Below, one piece after another: positions 21,559-33,134 of a stretch of DNA of 64,000 bases. Below the pieces are notes generated by a model. It worked only from the letters and a program-made list of their open reading frames with translations. It did no database searches and was not told the DNA's origin. Every line of letters begins with the position of its first letter. The stretch's first letter is position 1. Position numbers and translations under genes: made by a program. Source of the stretch: Geosmithia putterillii (taxonomy: Eukaryota; Ascomycota; Sordariomycetes; Hypocreales; Bionectriaceae); contig FYEU01000312.1 in assembly GCA_900188575.1 (NCBI GenBank), positions 847,535 through 911,534 on the forward strand, in the 5' to 3' direction.

Positions 21559-22445
21559 ATCGCCTCCGGCCAGACCGTCCGTCCGACTGGCGGACAATAT
21601 CGCGGACCATGCATCAAGGAGGCGCGTGAGAATGGACTGGGGACGATGGGAAGAACGTACGAATGACTGAAGACCACAGACTATCAGGCAAGGTAAGCAT
21701 AGTCCAGAAGAAATGATATGATGTTGGCGATGATAGTGATATTGGCGCTGATGGTGATGATGGTGACGATGGAGATGCTGGAGCAGTTGGATGATGGACG
21801 ATGGATGATGGATGATGGAGATGATGTTCTTCTAGGTCAACCTCTGGTGCTTCTGGGTTCCGGGTTCCCCTTTTATACCTCTCCCTCTGTCAGGCTCGGG
21901 CAAGTGTCATCCGGGATCCTGTCGGATGAGGAAGGCACGACGAACCACGCTTTCGTGTCAGTGACGTATTGGTACTACTACCGAGCAAGCATCAAGCCAA
22001 GCCGGGCCTGCCTGGGCATGCTCCAAAACACCGTCCGCAGCAGGTCGCTCCTGCCCGGGCAGCTCGTACCCAGCAGCTTCCCAAGCAGATCCGCGAGGGA
22101 TGCAGCTTCCGTGTTCGGAATGACTTCAGACGGCGGATGAGTCCAGACGGCAGATGAGGGCCTTGTTCCCAGCAACTCTTGTCTTCATTACCTTGGGGGC
22201 TACCTCAGCTCTTACAAGACAGAGTCAGATACATGATAAGAATGCACAGGATAAACATCAAGACCGCGCAGTACATCCAGTGACCGTGCATACATCTCCT
22301 ATTTTTTGGTATCGTAAATCCGTGACAAACTAACAAACTCGCAGCTATGCTAGCCAATATGCATCGTGAACAAATGTATAAAACGAGAAGACATTCAAGA
22401 CAAGAACATAACAACAGACAAGAAAGACACGTACATTCGTGCCGT
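21559..22445. other. Intergenic region, nothing recognised
   Basis: It contains a low-complexity GATGATGG-rich tract (about 21720-21825) and no supportable gene. The right end is the 3' flank of the next gene. Confidence 0.5.
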
Positions 22446-24833
22446 CTACCAACCCAGCATCTCGAGCGTGGCCTGAGCCTCGTTGGGTGTCATGCTGCTG
22501 ACACCGAGCTGGCGCACCTGCGTGCCCTTCCTGAGGCGCTGCAGTCCCACGCCGACCTTCCATGCCTCCTCCTCCTCCAGGACGAAGAGGTACCTCTTTG
22601 ACTCTTGGTCACGCAGCGTGGCACGCACCACGTGGAGGCCCTGGGTCTTCCATCCTCCAGACTGAAGGTTCGAGGAACGTGAGTTAGTGGACTGGTTGCT
22701 GCTAAAGCGGGACCTGCCGAGCCCTTGACGGCAGCAGCCGTTGCACGCGCGCACCATGTCGGCCAGGTACGCGTCCGCCTCCTCGCCCTTGAGCGGGGCA
22801 GACGGGTCCTGGGCATTGTTGCGCGTGCGCGACTGCGCCATCTTGTGGAGCAGGTGGGGAGAGGAGTGGGAGGAGGATTGCGAGGAAGCAGAGGCCCGGG
22901 ACGACCAATTCTCGCAGTGCGGGGGGCACCATACCTCGACTTGCTTGAGCGTCCAGGCCTTGACGTCCCACTCGCGCTGGGGGACGCCACGGACGTCGTC
23001 GTCGATGAAGAGACCTTCTGTCGTGATACGCAGGATCAATCCATCCGTTACCGTACCCATGCCAGAGATGAGCTGGCTGGCGGGCGTCTTGGAGAACTGG
23101 TTCATGAAGAGATACACGGCCGAGATGACAATCTTGTCCGGGTTCTTGGTCGAGTAGGCACCCCTCATCGATGGAGGGGGCGACGTGCGGTGTGTCGTCT
23201 GCGAGGGAGCCCAGGACGACTCGGACCCCGCGTACGAGGAGACCGACTTCTTGCGCGCCGTTGCCGACTTGGGCGGCTTGTCGTACGGCCGGAACGAGTG
23301 TGTCTCCTCACTCACATATGACTTCGCTGTCGGCGGGGGAGGTTTCCTCTCCGGGCTCGGCGGAGGAGGGGCGGTTCTGGACGCCGACGCCACAGACGGC
23401 GCAGGTGAGTGTGCAGGAATAGAGGGAGGTTTACCGTTGGGCCACATGCTCATCCTCTCGCCCACGCCAGAAAAGGCGTAGCCCGTCTCCTTTGGCCGCT
23501 GCGCTTGTGCCTGGGCCTCTGCTGCCTTTGCCTGTGCCTCCTTCTTCTGCCTCTCTTCTCGCTCTCGCTGCTCACGCTCCTTTCTCTCCTTCTCCTTCTT
23601 CTCCCGCTCAAGCTTCTCCCGTTCAAGCTTCGCAATAGTCTCGGCAAGCTCCCTCTTGCGCTGCTGCTCTCTGTCGGCAGCCTCCTTCTTGACGCGCTGT
23701 TCCCGCTCGGCAGCCTCCTTCTTCAGCCGTTCCACCTTGTCGGCGGCTTCCTTCTTCCGCCGTTTCTCTTCCTCGGCAGCCTCCTTTTCTCGCTTCTTCC
23801 GTTCAGCTTCGGCTTCTCGCTGCTGGCGTTCCTTGGCCTCCTTGGCACGTAGCTCAGCCAGCCGCTTAGCCGTCTCTTCCCGACGCTTCTGCTCGGCTTC
23901 CTTGGCCTTACGTTCCTCCTCCTTCTTCCGCGTTTCTTCCCTGGCCTTTTCCCAATTGCCCTTGTACGCATCACGGGCCTTTTCCCACGTAGACTTCGGT
24001 GTCTCGGGCTGGGCTTTGGGAGGCTCTTTCTTGGGTGTCTCCTTTGGCGGATTGGGCTTAGGCGGCTCAGCCTTTGGGGGTTCAGGCTTTGGAGGTTCAG
24101 GCTTCGGGGGCTCGGGCTTCGGAGGCTCAGGCTGGGGAGGTTCAGGTCTCGGCGGTTCCTGTCTAGGGGGTGGTGGTGCATGCCTAGGCGCTTCCGGCGT
24201 TGGGGTCTCGTGCCTCGGAGGCTCAGGAGTGCTGGGGCCTGTGTGTGGTGGGGGAGGTGGAGGCGAGCCGGCACCACCGGGATAGTATCCATCACTTTGC
24301 TGCCTTGTCCCGTAGGGTGGCACACCACCACCACCAAAGTGGCTTTGGCCTCCGCCAGGGGGGCTGCCATGCGGAGGCGGTGGGGGTGGCGCATCACCGT
24401 TGGGAGCAGCACGTGGACGTGCTCCAGACCAGCCAGCGGAGCCTCCAGACGAAGCGTCCGGCTTGGGCTTGCTGAAGCCAGAGCCGAAGGGCGAGGCGCC
24501 CTCTTGCTGTGTGCGGCCAATGGCCCAGGCACCGAAGCCAACACCCAGTATCAGCATGGCGACGCCGACGTTTCCGAGGCCCTGGAAGCTGTCCCACCAA
24601 ACGCGGAAGGCGGGGGCCATGCTCTGACCCAGAACGACAAGAACCAGGGCCGAAGCGAAGCCGGCAACGAAACTATTCACATTGGGCTGCAGAGACGGCA
24701 GGTATAGGAAGCCACCGCCGGCCGAGTGTTCGGGGATGACGAAAATATCGTATTTTCCTGGGGGCAGGCCGCCCGATTTGGGGACTCCGCCCGGGCCGCC
24801 GTGAGGCGGAGGGGGAGGTGGTACGTCGTCCAT
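22446..24833 (-). CDS. Proline-rich, coiled-coil membrane protein of unknown function
   Basis: A single open frame of 795 residues starting at MDDVPPPPPP. Order of parts: a proline/glycine-rich head; two hydrophobic segments (about 51-75, containing AGFASALVLVVLGQ, and 86-106, VAMLILGVGFGAWAIG); a Pro/Gly/Glu-rich stretch with repeated PKPEPP units (about 190-265); a long Lys/Arg/Glu coiled coil (about 290-455); a Ser/Pro linker; and a folded C-terminus (about 560-795). The C-terminus, with KIVISAVYLFMNQF, LILRITTEGLFIDDDVRGVPQREWDVKAWTLKQVEVW and LHVVRATLRDQESKRYLFVLEEEEAWKVGVGLQ, looks like a PH-like or similar beta-rich module. I do not recognise a named family. It could be a membrane-tethered scaffold in the ER or cortex. 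A Ser/Asn-rich stretch near 22670-22720 might hide a small intron, but no consensus donor keeps the frame, so one exon is kept. Confidence 0.72.
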   Translation of the reverse strand: MDDVPPPPPPHGGPGGVPKSGGLPPGKYDIFVIPEHSAGGGFLYLPSLQPNVNSFVAGFASALVLVVLGQSMAPAFRVWWDSFQGLGNVGVAMLILGVGFGAWAIGRTQQEGASPFGSGFSKPKPDASSGGSAGWSGARPRAAPNGDAPPPPPPHGSPPGGGQSHFGGGGVPPYGTRQQSDGYYPGGAGSPPPPPPHTGPSTPEPPRHETPTPEAPRHAPPPPRQEPPRPEPPQPEPPKPEPPKPEPPKPEPPKAEPPKPNPPKETPKKEPPKAQPETPKSTWEKARDAYKGNWEKAREETRKKEEERKAKEAEQKRREETAKRLAELRAKEAKERQQREAEAERKKREKEAAEEEKRRKKEAADKVERLKKEAAEREQRVKKEAADREQQRKRELAETIAKLEREKLEREKKEKERKEREQREREERQKKEAQAKAAEAQAQAQRPKETGYAFSGVGERMSMWPNGKPPSIPAHSPAPSVASASRTAPPPPSPERKPPPPTAKSYVSEETHSFRPYDKPPKSATARKKSVSSYAGSESSWAPSQTTHRTSPPPSMRGAYSTKNPDKIVISAVYLFMNQFSKTPASQLISGMGTVTDGLILRITTEGLFIDDDVRGVPQREWDVKAWTLKQVEVWCPPHCENWSSRASASSQSSSHSSPHLLHKMAQSRTRNNAQDPSAPLKGEEADAYLADMVRACNGCCRQGLGRSRFSSNQSTNSRSSNLQSGGWKTQGLHVVRATLRDQESKRYLFVLEEEEAWKVGVGLQRLRKGTQVRQLGVSSMTPNEAQATLEMLGW

Positions 24834-26549
24834 GGCCGGTCGTTGTCAGCCGAGGAATGTGTCGCAGATGTAAAGGTATGAAAAACGGCGGATCGAACTC
24901 GGCAGTTATCGTAAGGGCCGGGTTATCGACGTGCGGGGAAAGCCATTAGAGGTCATGAAGTCGTTTCGAAACTGTTGTACTTTCCAGTCAGTCGGTTGCA
25001 CCCAACCAATTTGAGAACACGTCGCTAACGGGATATGCCCAAGACTCACGAAGAGGCGGAGGGCATTGAGGCAAGACGAAAACCACACCGAACACACAAC
25101 AAAGACGCTTGCTAAACAAACACAATGCTCGCTGTGTAAGGAGGGGCAGAAAAAAAAAAGGACCACCAAACAGGAAGGGGAAGACCCCCAAAATGGAGGA
25201 GGCTGAGCAATAGATGTGCACTCGTGGAGCTCGCGATAGGTTGTAGTTATCAGTGATCACACAAAGTCAACAACAGGGGAGGCGAAAGTTTAAAATCCCA
25301 GAGTGTGAGACAAGGAATCCGGGAGCAGCCGGGGGGAATGTTGAGACGAAGAGAGAGAAAAGAGAGGTATGCAACGTCGACGGTGGGCAGCTTGACAGTG
25401 ACAAGAGGAGAAGGGGAGAAAATATCGGTAAAAATTGACATAATAAATAAGTCGATGAGCGTTTGATTGTTTACTTTCCAGGATTGGACGAGAGGGGGGG
25501 ACGAGGAAAGAGGAGCTTGGGTGGGGCAGAGCAACGGCAGGTGCCACCCGCGCCCAGCAGCCAACTGGAGGTCACCAAAGTCGCCCAGTCACCATCACAT
25601 CGGCAGCGCCAATGGACGCCAGCGAGACCGGGCGCCAGTCCAGTGGATGGCCCCGGGCCCTGGATCCACTTAACAGATGGGGATGGCCCATGGATAGGAT
25701 CCATCAGGTCCATTCCCATTCACCTAGACGGCCAGCGGACTCGCTCGGCCCTCGGGGGGCTGTGCGGGCAGTACAAAGTGATCCAGCGCAAGGGGCCGTA
25801 CACTGGCGCTGTGAGCCCGCTGTAGATGCCGGCCACGACGCTGAAGCCCGCTCGGGGGCACGCACTTGACTACTAACTACACCTGTGTACTCCGTATGTA
25901 CGAGCCCCATACTTTGTCCACTTAGTATGTTAGTACGCTTGGGCGTGCATACAAAGTACAGCGCCCTTTCAGTCACCGCCGGTGTGGTGGGACCTGCCCG
26001 TGGTCTCCTCCGCCTAGGCTGTGCCCGCTGACAGCCGGCAGCAGATGCCCTCGTCCCCGCTGTTAGCCACCGCCTCCTGCAGGCTAGCCGCTCACACCTC
26101 ACTCGCACCGTCACATTGACCACTGCGGCGGTATACAATCACGCAGATGATGCAGTCGAGTGGTTTGACAGGGTCACTATCGTGATCATGCGAAATGACG
26201 GCTTCTCACTCCTATGCTGTATACAGGCACGGAGATGACTTGTCAATAGCTTCTCTGTAGACGCGGAACGACGTTGGCCATCCATGTAGCTTGCTCGACG
26301 TGGAAGCAAGAGCGTGCCAATCAGCAAGCACGCTGTTCGTACGTGCACATACTATTACCGTATGCCAGCTTGTATATTGGAAGGATGAAAACATCTAACA
26401 AACAACCAAATAAACCCATGCCCCATGATATCAATACGAAAGGAGAGAAATGCCAGTAGAAAACGCGGAAAAGCAGACTAAAACAAAAAAGGCAGGCTAA
26501 ATGACAAAATGAGAGAGATGTCCAGGGCAGTAGAATGTGTAGAATGCAC

Positions 26550-26585
<36 letters not shown>

Positions 26586-26752
26586 ATTCACGCCCCGCCA
26601 AGGGCAGCCAGGAAAATCTGCACCACCCAGACCACGCCGGCCACGACGTTCCTAACCAGCGCCAGGGCCAGCGCGACAGCTTCAAAAACGCTGAGGCTGG
26701 CCCTGAACGAGACGCCCAGGGTAGTCCGGGCAACGACGACAAGCCCGCGAAG
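24834..26752. other. Intergenic region between two minus-strand genes
   Basis: Upstream region of the coiled-coil protein gene and 3' flank of VAM7. No supportable gene. It holds a TACTCCGTA motif near 25889 and a (TG)n tract near 26551. Confidence 0.55.
26549..26583. repeat. (TG)n microsatellite
   Basis: About sixteen TG units, just beyond the VAM7 stop codon. Confidence 0.9.
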
Positions 26753-27847
26753 TCAGAACTTCTTGAGCCGCGCGTTGCCCACCTTGACCTTGCCCTGGAC
26801 ACGGTCGACGTCGTCGCCGAGCATGTCGAGCATCTCCTTCTGGCGCTCAGCCTCCTCGCCAATCTGGATGCCCAGCTCCTTTTGCCGGCGGATCACGGCC
26901 GCGAGCTGTGTCACGTCCGAGTCCTGCTGCTCAAGCTCCTGCCGCTGCAGTTGCAGCACGCCCTGGTTGTCCAGCTCGCGTGTACGGTTCGTCTCTGGCA
27001 GTGGTGCACCCAGGACCCTGCCGCCTCTCGAGGACGAGGCTGCTGACGATGAGCCCGCCCCACGCAGAAGCTCTGCCTTGTCTCTGGTTGCCGATGCTGC
27101 GGCGGCTGTAGACGTTGTCGACGCCAGCTTTTCGAGCCCGTCTCGCTCCATGCGTGCCGCGGCCACGAGGTCCCGCCGCCGGCGCAGCTCGCCCTCGCCG
27201 ACCCGTTTGTTCTTTTGCATCTTGGCCAGTCCATCCGTCAGCGTGGCGATGAGCGAGCCGCTCTTGACAAGCGCCCGCTTGGCTGCGGCACCCGCCTCAA
27301 TCGTAGCTGCCGAGCTGCCGTCCCCTCCGCCCGAGCCTGCGCCACTGTGGTCGTCCCGCCGCGACAGGCTCTGCCTCGCATCCTGGAGCGTCTGCTTCAG
27401 CTCCCTTTGCACGTCGAGCCATGTGTGCGGGTCGGCTGCGCCCGCCGCAGCGTTGCCCACCGTCCCACCTGCCGACACGGCCGAGCTGCTCGAGCTGTTG
27501 GGCAGGTTGAGAAACCCCCTCCAGCCAGAGGTATCGCGCCATCGCCGGTCCGGTGATTCGGCAATCACCCGAAGATACCTCTCCAGGCCTGCCCTCCTCT
27601 GGTCGGCCAGCTCGGGGCTGGTGACTGTCGACTTGAGCCAATGCTTCCCCGGGAGGGGTTCGGGTGGCGGGCTGCCAACCTGCTCCGTCAGCGCGGCATG
27701 CAGCTGCGAGAAGTCTGAGTAGCGCTTCTGTACCACAAATGACCGCAGCGGCAGACGGAGCGTGATGTTGTATAGCGTGAAGGGCTTGGATGTGTCGCCG
27801 CCGCCGACGCTCGTCGAAGGTATGCCAATCTCGGGCGGCGGTGCCAT
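26753..27847 (-). CDS. VAM7: Vam7-like vacuolar SNARE with PX domain
   Basis: A single-exon, 364-residue protein. The N-terminal PX domain (about 5-125) shows YNITLRLPLRSFVVQKRYSDFSQLHAALTEQVG with the RYSDF phosphoinositide-binding signature, a PPLPGK-like PPEPLPGKHWL and RRAGLERYLRVI. A helical linker follows, then a C-terminal Qc-SNARE coiled coil (about 300-360) containing LGIQIGEEAERQKEMLDMLGDDVDRVQGK. No transmembrane anchor is present, as in yeast Vam7, which binds PI3P on vacuoles through PX and supplies one Q-SNARE for homotypic vacuole fusion with HOPS. Length matches the family (about 320-380). The start at 27847 puts the PX fold at the very N-terminus, as expected. Confidence 0.92.
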   Translation of the reverse strand: MAPPPEIGIPSTSVGGGDTSKPFTLYNITLRLPLRSFVVQKRYSDFSQLHAALTEQVGSPPPEPLPGKHWLKSTVTSPELADQRRAGLERYLRVIAESPDRRWRDTSGWRGFLNLPNSSSSSAVSAGGTVGNAAAGAADPHTWLDVQRELKQTLQDARQSLSRRDDHSGAGSGGGDGSSAATIEAGAAAKRALVKSGSLIATLTDGLAKMQKNKRVGEGELRRRRDLVAAARMERDGLEKLASTTSTAAAASATRDKAELLRGAGSSSAASSSRGGRVLGAPLPETNRTRELDNQGVLQLQRQELEQQDSDVTQLAAVIRRQKELGIQIGEEAERQKEMLDMLGDDVDRVQGKVKVGNARLKKF

Positions 27848-29040
27848 GGCTGTGCTGTGCTGTTTTATATTGTGTTCAACGTCTTGTCTTAGGTTCGGTT
27901 CGTTCTTCGGCTCTCGAAAATCGTCGATTCTCTATCTCCTTTGCTTAGATGGATTCACACAGGAATCACAAAGATGGCGTGTCTGTGGTGTGGAGGAAAT
28001 GAGTCGTGTGCTGCGGGCAGACCCTGGCTTGGATCAGGCGATGATGCAAACGTCAGGTTACCGCCGAAATGGTGGAGCCTCTCTAATACCGTCGATTGAT
28101 TGCTAATCGCACACATTTTTCTCTTTTAGCTCCTCGCCTTGCCTTTTTGGCTTTCAGGCCGCAAGCTCCGGGACCCTGGCAGCTATCGATATGCGCTAAC
28201 CTTTTATGGTTTGTTGACTCACCGGCTTATTGTTTTGGTACAGCCAAACAATCAACAACAGCACAGATATTACGAGTGCAATGATGCCGCCAGTCATGTT
28301 CTTCTCCTTGTTAACTCGTAATCACTACTAAGTCCATGAATTTCAATGCTCCTGATTGTCCTGGAGTCTCCTTTGATATGGCAAAGGGGCAAAGGCAATC
28401 GTCGTAATCACTAGGCTCCTACAGGACGGCATTCCCGTAGCATCTCGATCCAGATAAAGCCCATGACCCGTCTCAGCATTGCTACCTATGCCCCCCACAT
28501 TACCGGCCTCTCACCGTCATGCCCAAGACACCACGACACCGACCGAAACCCGGTACGTCACAACAGCTTGGCCTCGTGCTCTACTATTACGGAGTCTTAG
28601 GAACAAGTACTATTACCAACTGGGAATCAAGACGCAGTGTGACTTGTCAGAATATGACTACGCGTACTGGCGGTATTGGCGGATCAGAACTAGGCACAGG
28701 CACATAATTAACCCTATGGCAAATCATAACAGCAGCTATACTTGGTAAGATCAATGCATGGGGTCTGGTTTCTCTCCACTGCATAATGAATATCATATCG
28801 AGTATCTTCATTTCGATAATTATGTGTATCAGGGCTCAAACAGATGCTCGCCATGCGTAACAAGGAGCCGTGCACATCTATGCAACCTCGTCTTTCCTGC
28901 CCCACCCCTTGGGCCATTTTCCCATATCTTTACCTGGCCTCTCGTTCCCCGTGGTCCCTTTTTTACTCCCCCATTCCTTTCTTCCGCAATACATCATTCT
29001 CTTTCTCGGTAGTCGGCTTCCCTGGCACTGGTCCTACACC
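27848..29040. other. Intergenic region, nothing recognised
   Basis: Upstream of VAM7 and downstream of the EB1 gene. Short frames are not supported by domain or codon pattern. A TACGGAGT motif occurs near 28588. Confidence 0.55.
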
Positions 29041-30071
29041 CTAAAACGTCTCCTGGTCGTCGATGACCTCACCCTCGGCGGGAATCTCAAAGCCCTCCTC
29101 GGTCGAGTAGAGGATGGCCTGGATCTGCCTGATGAGCCCATCCTCCTGCTTCTCGATCTCGGGGTCCTCGTCGACGGCCTGCTGGATGAGGAGCTCAATG
29201 TCCCGTAGCTTGCTAAAGTAGAAGTCGCGTTCCCGCTCCAGACCGCCGACTGTCTCCTTGAGCGTAGACACCTCCTGCTGCAGGGCGGCCGTTCCCGGAC
29301 CCGCGGCCTTGGCCACACGGGGCCCGCCGCTGGGCGTCACGCCGCCTCTCCGGGCCGCGCCACCGGAGCTAGCAGAGGTCACTCGGCCACCGCCACCTCC
29401 CGCGGGGAGGGCGCCGCCCTTTCGCCGTGCAACGGCATCGTAGTCGTGGTCGGGGAAGTTGAGGTCCCAGAACTTCTTGGTCCACTGGAGGAACTCGAGG
29501 TTGTCCTGCATCTTGCACTTGACCAGCGATTCCACGGGAATCGGCTTGTCGATCTGGTGCCTGGCAAAGATGTCTACGGGCAGCCAGTGGTGTTAGCCCT
29601 ACGCACACAAGACACCCCTGAGGGCGGGTAAAGGGGAGGAGGTGATTCGTGGTGGTGGGGTCGTACTCTGGAGAACCTTAAAGTTCTGGATGTAGGCATA
29701 TTCGCTGTTGACGTTGAACTTGACCCTCGACATGGGCACATCCATGTAGATGCTGTCAAAGACCTGGCAAAGGGCAGCGCTGTATCATGAGAAGAGACGC
29801 GGTCAGATTTTGTTGTCGATCCGGTAGGTCCCGCATTTTCATCTTGTTCGGAATCGGAGGCGGGGGAGGGGTATCGAGGAGGAGGGGAAAGGAGGCTCAC
29901 CCAGTACCGCATTGCTCAACCTTAGTAATGTTGAGCTGCAGAAGACTGTTTAGCCATTGCACGAGTTCCTGTCTGTTGTTTTGTCATCGAGTTAGCATCG
30001 CGTCGTCGCGTCGTCGCGCAGCGGTATAGTGAAAGGGAGGGGGTAGAGGGGAGGTACCGTGACTCGCCCAT
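29041..30071 (-). CDS. MAL3: EB1-family microtubule plus-end protein (Mal3/Bim1)
   Basis: Four exons on the minus strand: 30058-30071 (14 bases, MGESR), 29901-29972, 29667-29779 and 29041-29573, totalling 243 residues. All junctions are GT..AG and join family-conserved sequence: SRQELVQWLNSLL, VEQCGTGAALCQVFDSIY, NFKVLQNIFARHQIDKPIPVE. The N-terminal calponin-homology domain (about 5-105) holds the LVKCKMQDNLEFLQWTKKFWD block. A Gly/Ala/Ser-rich basic linker follows, then the EB1 dimerisation coiled coil with FYFSKLRDIELLIQQ (about 175-225), and an acidic tail ending DDQETF in the place of the EEY/F motif that recruits CAP-Gly proteins. The protein should track growing microtubule ends and regulate dynamics in nucleus and cytoplasm. 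It is transcribed divergently from DRS1. Confidence 0.95.
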
Positions 30072-30667
30072 CTTGAATGAGGGGTGTTGTGTGTGTGTAT
30101 GTGGTCGGGTATAGACAGGTAAAAGGAAAAGAGGAGATCGAGAATGACGATCTAGTGTAGATGCTATAGGAGGAACGTCGCCGGACCGGTGGTGTGTCCT
30201 TGCAGAAAGATGATACGGGATATCGTAAAGGGGTAATAAACAGATTTGGCTGCGATGCAGGAGAAATCAAACCAACGTCGGTGCCTACAACAAACGAGCT
30301 TCTTTGGGCCAGTTGTGTTTGCGCCTTTGTGGCTCGTCGCCGGTCGCCCAATCAACCGTAGTGGGGTAGCATCTCGGGAAAACAACGGATCCCCCACTAT
30401 GGAATCACGTGCTGGTTTGGCCTGCTTGGACTTGGGAGGAGAGGGAAAGAGCATTGTTCTCTCACCGCCAAATTTTTGAAGGTGGCAGAAAAAAAAATAG
30501 GCAGGCACCGTCCAGCCAATGTACCATATAGCCAGCAGGACTCGTCTCGAATTTTTGCTCTCAGTAACAAGAACAAACCCCCACGCCTCGAGCCCGGGAT
30601 TTGCTTGCGGTTCTTGGCCATTCTACATCTCAAATATCACTTTGGTTCCTGTCGTACAAAGTACACA
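30072..30667. promoter_or_regulatory. Shared promoter region of EB1 and DRS1
   Basis: A 596-base spacer separates two divergent start codons, so both promoters must lie here. I see no strong TATA box. A TACAAAGTAC block lies a few bases before the DRS1 ATG. Confidence 0.5.
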
Positions 30668-33134
30668 ATGGCCCCCATCCAGAAACGCAAACCTGTGGAG
30701 GACGACATCATCTATACCCTGTCCGACGATGATGCGCCCATAGACGAGGAGGAGGAGGTCGCAGAGCCGGAGCCGCCTCGGAAAAAGGCCAAGACATCTA
30801 AGAAGTCCAAGAAGGGCAGCAAAACTGATGAGGATGATGAACCCACCCCCAAGGGAGAAGGGGACGACGGTGCTATGGACCCGGACTTCGAGTTCATGGT
30901 GGACGGTGCCAACACCTTTGCAGCCGAGGACTTCGAGGGTTGGGGCTTCGAGGGCGCAAAAAGCGCCATGAATGCCAAGAAGGGCGTTGACCTGGATGAA
31001 ATCATCCGCCGCCGCAGGGAAAAGAAGAACAAGAACAGCGGCAAGGAGGACGAAGAGGCCAACGGCGAGGCAATCGACGAACCGGAGGATGAAGAGATTG
31101 CCAACGACCTAGACGTCGACCTTGACGATGACGAGGACGGCGTCCTCGCTGAGGATGCCTTTGGTATGAACCTCGACTCTGATGCCGAGGAGGACGTGGA
31201 TGAGGACGACGACGACGACGATGACGAGGAGGATGGCGAGGATGATGACGACGAGCCGGCTTCCGACAACGACTCCGTGGCCACACCAGTGGGACACCCC
31301 GACGATGACGAGGACTCGGACGCTAGCGACGAGGAGGACGCCGAAGAGGAAGCCAAGAGGAAAGCCTTCTTTGCGCCTGAGGAGAAGGAAAAGCCGGGCA
31401 AGAAGAAGGACGAGTCGTCATTTGTGGGCATGTCGCTGTCACGACCCATCATGCGGGGCCTGAACAACGTGGGCTTCACAAAGCCGACGCCTATCCAGAA
31501 CAAGAGTATCCCCATCGCTCTGATGGGCAAGGACATTGTGGGTGGTGCCGTCACTGGATCCGGAAAGACTGGTGCCTTCATTATCCCCATCTTGGACCGC
31601 CTGGTGTACCGCCCCAACAAGCTGGCTACGACGCGTGTGGTCGTCCTGACTCCCACTCGTGAGCTGGCCATGCAGTGTCACGCCGTAGCGACTAAGATTG
31701 CCGCCTACACGGACATCAAGTTCACACTTGCTGTTGGTGGTCTCAGCCTGAAGGTGCAGGAGGCCGAGCTCCGCCTGCGACCCGATGTCATCATTGCCAC
31801 GCCTGGTCGCTTCATTGACCACATGCGAAACTCGCCCAGCTTCAACATTGACACGGTAGAGATCCTGGTCCTCGATGAGGCTGATCGCATGCTCGAGGAT
31901 GGTTTTGCTGAGGAGCTGAACGAAATCCTCACCACCATCCCCAAGTCACGCCAAACAATGCTCTTCTCGGCCACCATGACGTCGTCAGTCGACCGCCTGG
32001 TCCGCCTGGGCATGAACAAGCCCGTCCGCATCATGGTTGACGCTCAGAAGAAGACAGTCGGCACCCTGGTCCAGGAGTTTGTCCGCATCCGCCCTGGCCG
32101 TGAGGACAAGCGCATGGGGTACCTCGTGCACCTCTGCAAGACGCTCTACACGGAGCGTGTCATTGTCTTTTTCCGGCAGAAGAAGGATGCTCATCGCGCG
32201 CGCATCATCCTTGGTCTTCTCGGCATATCGAGTGGTGAGCTGCACGGAAGCATGAACCAGAGCATGGTAAGCATCTCGATGACCTTTACTTGAACTACGT
32301 TTGGGGAAGAAATAGGCTAACATATGATAGCGTATCGAAAACGTTGAGTCGTTCAGGGACGGCAAGGTGACACATTTGATGGCAACAGACCTCGCGTCCC
32401 GTGGTCTGGACATCAAGGGTGTCGACACCGTCATCAACTACGAGGCTCCGCAGTCGCTCGAGATCTACGTGCACAGAGTCGGTCGTACGGCGCGTGCCGG
32501 TCGCACGGGAACGGCCATCACGCTCGCTGCGGAGATTGACCGCAAGGTTGTCAAGGCAGCCGTGCGGGCCGCCAAGGCTCAGAACGCCAAGGTGGTCAGC
32601 CGAGCCATCGAGCCGGTCGTCGTCGACGGGTATCAGGACCAGATCGACGAGATGGACGGCGAGATTGACGAGATCATCAAGGAGGAGAAGCAGGAGAGGC
32701 AGCTGGCGCAGGCGGAGATGCAGGTGCGCAAGGGTGAGAACATGATTGAGCACGAGAAGGAGATCAAGGCCCGGCCCAAGCGCACGTGGTTTGAGTCGCA
32801 GGACGATAAGAAGAAGTCCAAGCTAGCGGGACGCGAGGAGCTCAACGGCGCCGACCGCCTCAGGGCCGGCCTCAAGGCCAAGACGGCGGCAGGCAAGCTG
32901 AGCAACAAGGACAAGAAGCGCCTCGACGCCATGGCCGACCGCAAGGAGGGCCGCATGTGGGTGGGTAGCAAGAAGCGTGCTGCCGAGGAGGCAGAGGAGA
33001 GGGAATCCAAATGGGAGGCCAAGAAGGAGGCCAAGGGTCCCAGGGAAGACAAGCCAAGGGGACGGGGCGGCGCAAGGGGTGGACGAGGTGGTAGGGGACG
33101 CGGTAGGGGCAGGGGTGGCAGGGGAGGAAGGTAA
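30668..33134 (+). CDS. DRS1: Drs1 ATP-dependent DEAD-box RNA helicase
   Basis: Two exons, 30668-32266 and 32331-33134. The 64-base intron (GTAAGC..GATAG) joins NQSM to RIENVESF, giving 800 residues. The N-terminal region is basic, then strongly acidic (long Asp/Glu runs near 140-230). Helicase motifs in order: Q (GFTKPTPIQ, ~265), I (GSGKT, ~297), Ia (PTRELA), Ib (TPGR), II (DEAD, ~402), III (SAT, ~433), V (ATDLASRGLD, ~552) and VI (HRVGRTARAGR, ~580). The C-terminus is a Lys/Glu-rich helix ending in an RGG-type tail. Drs1 unwinds pre-rRNA during nucleolar 60S subunit maturation. The ATG at 30668 is the first after in-frame stop-free leader sequence and begins the conserved MAPIQKRK head. A broken partial copy lies at 21156-21558. 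Confidence 0.96.

Noticed and set aside
26535..27722. 395-codon plus-strand frame opposite VAM7
   Set aside because: Begins in the TG microsatellite and has Ser/Pro/Arg shadow composition; the minus strand holds PX and SNARE domains.
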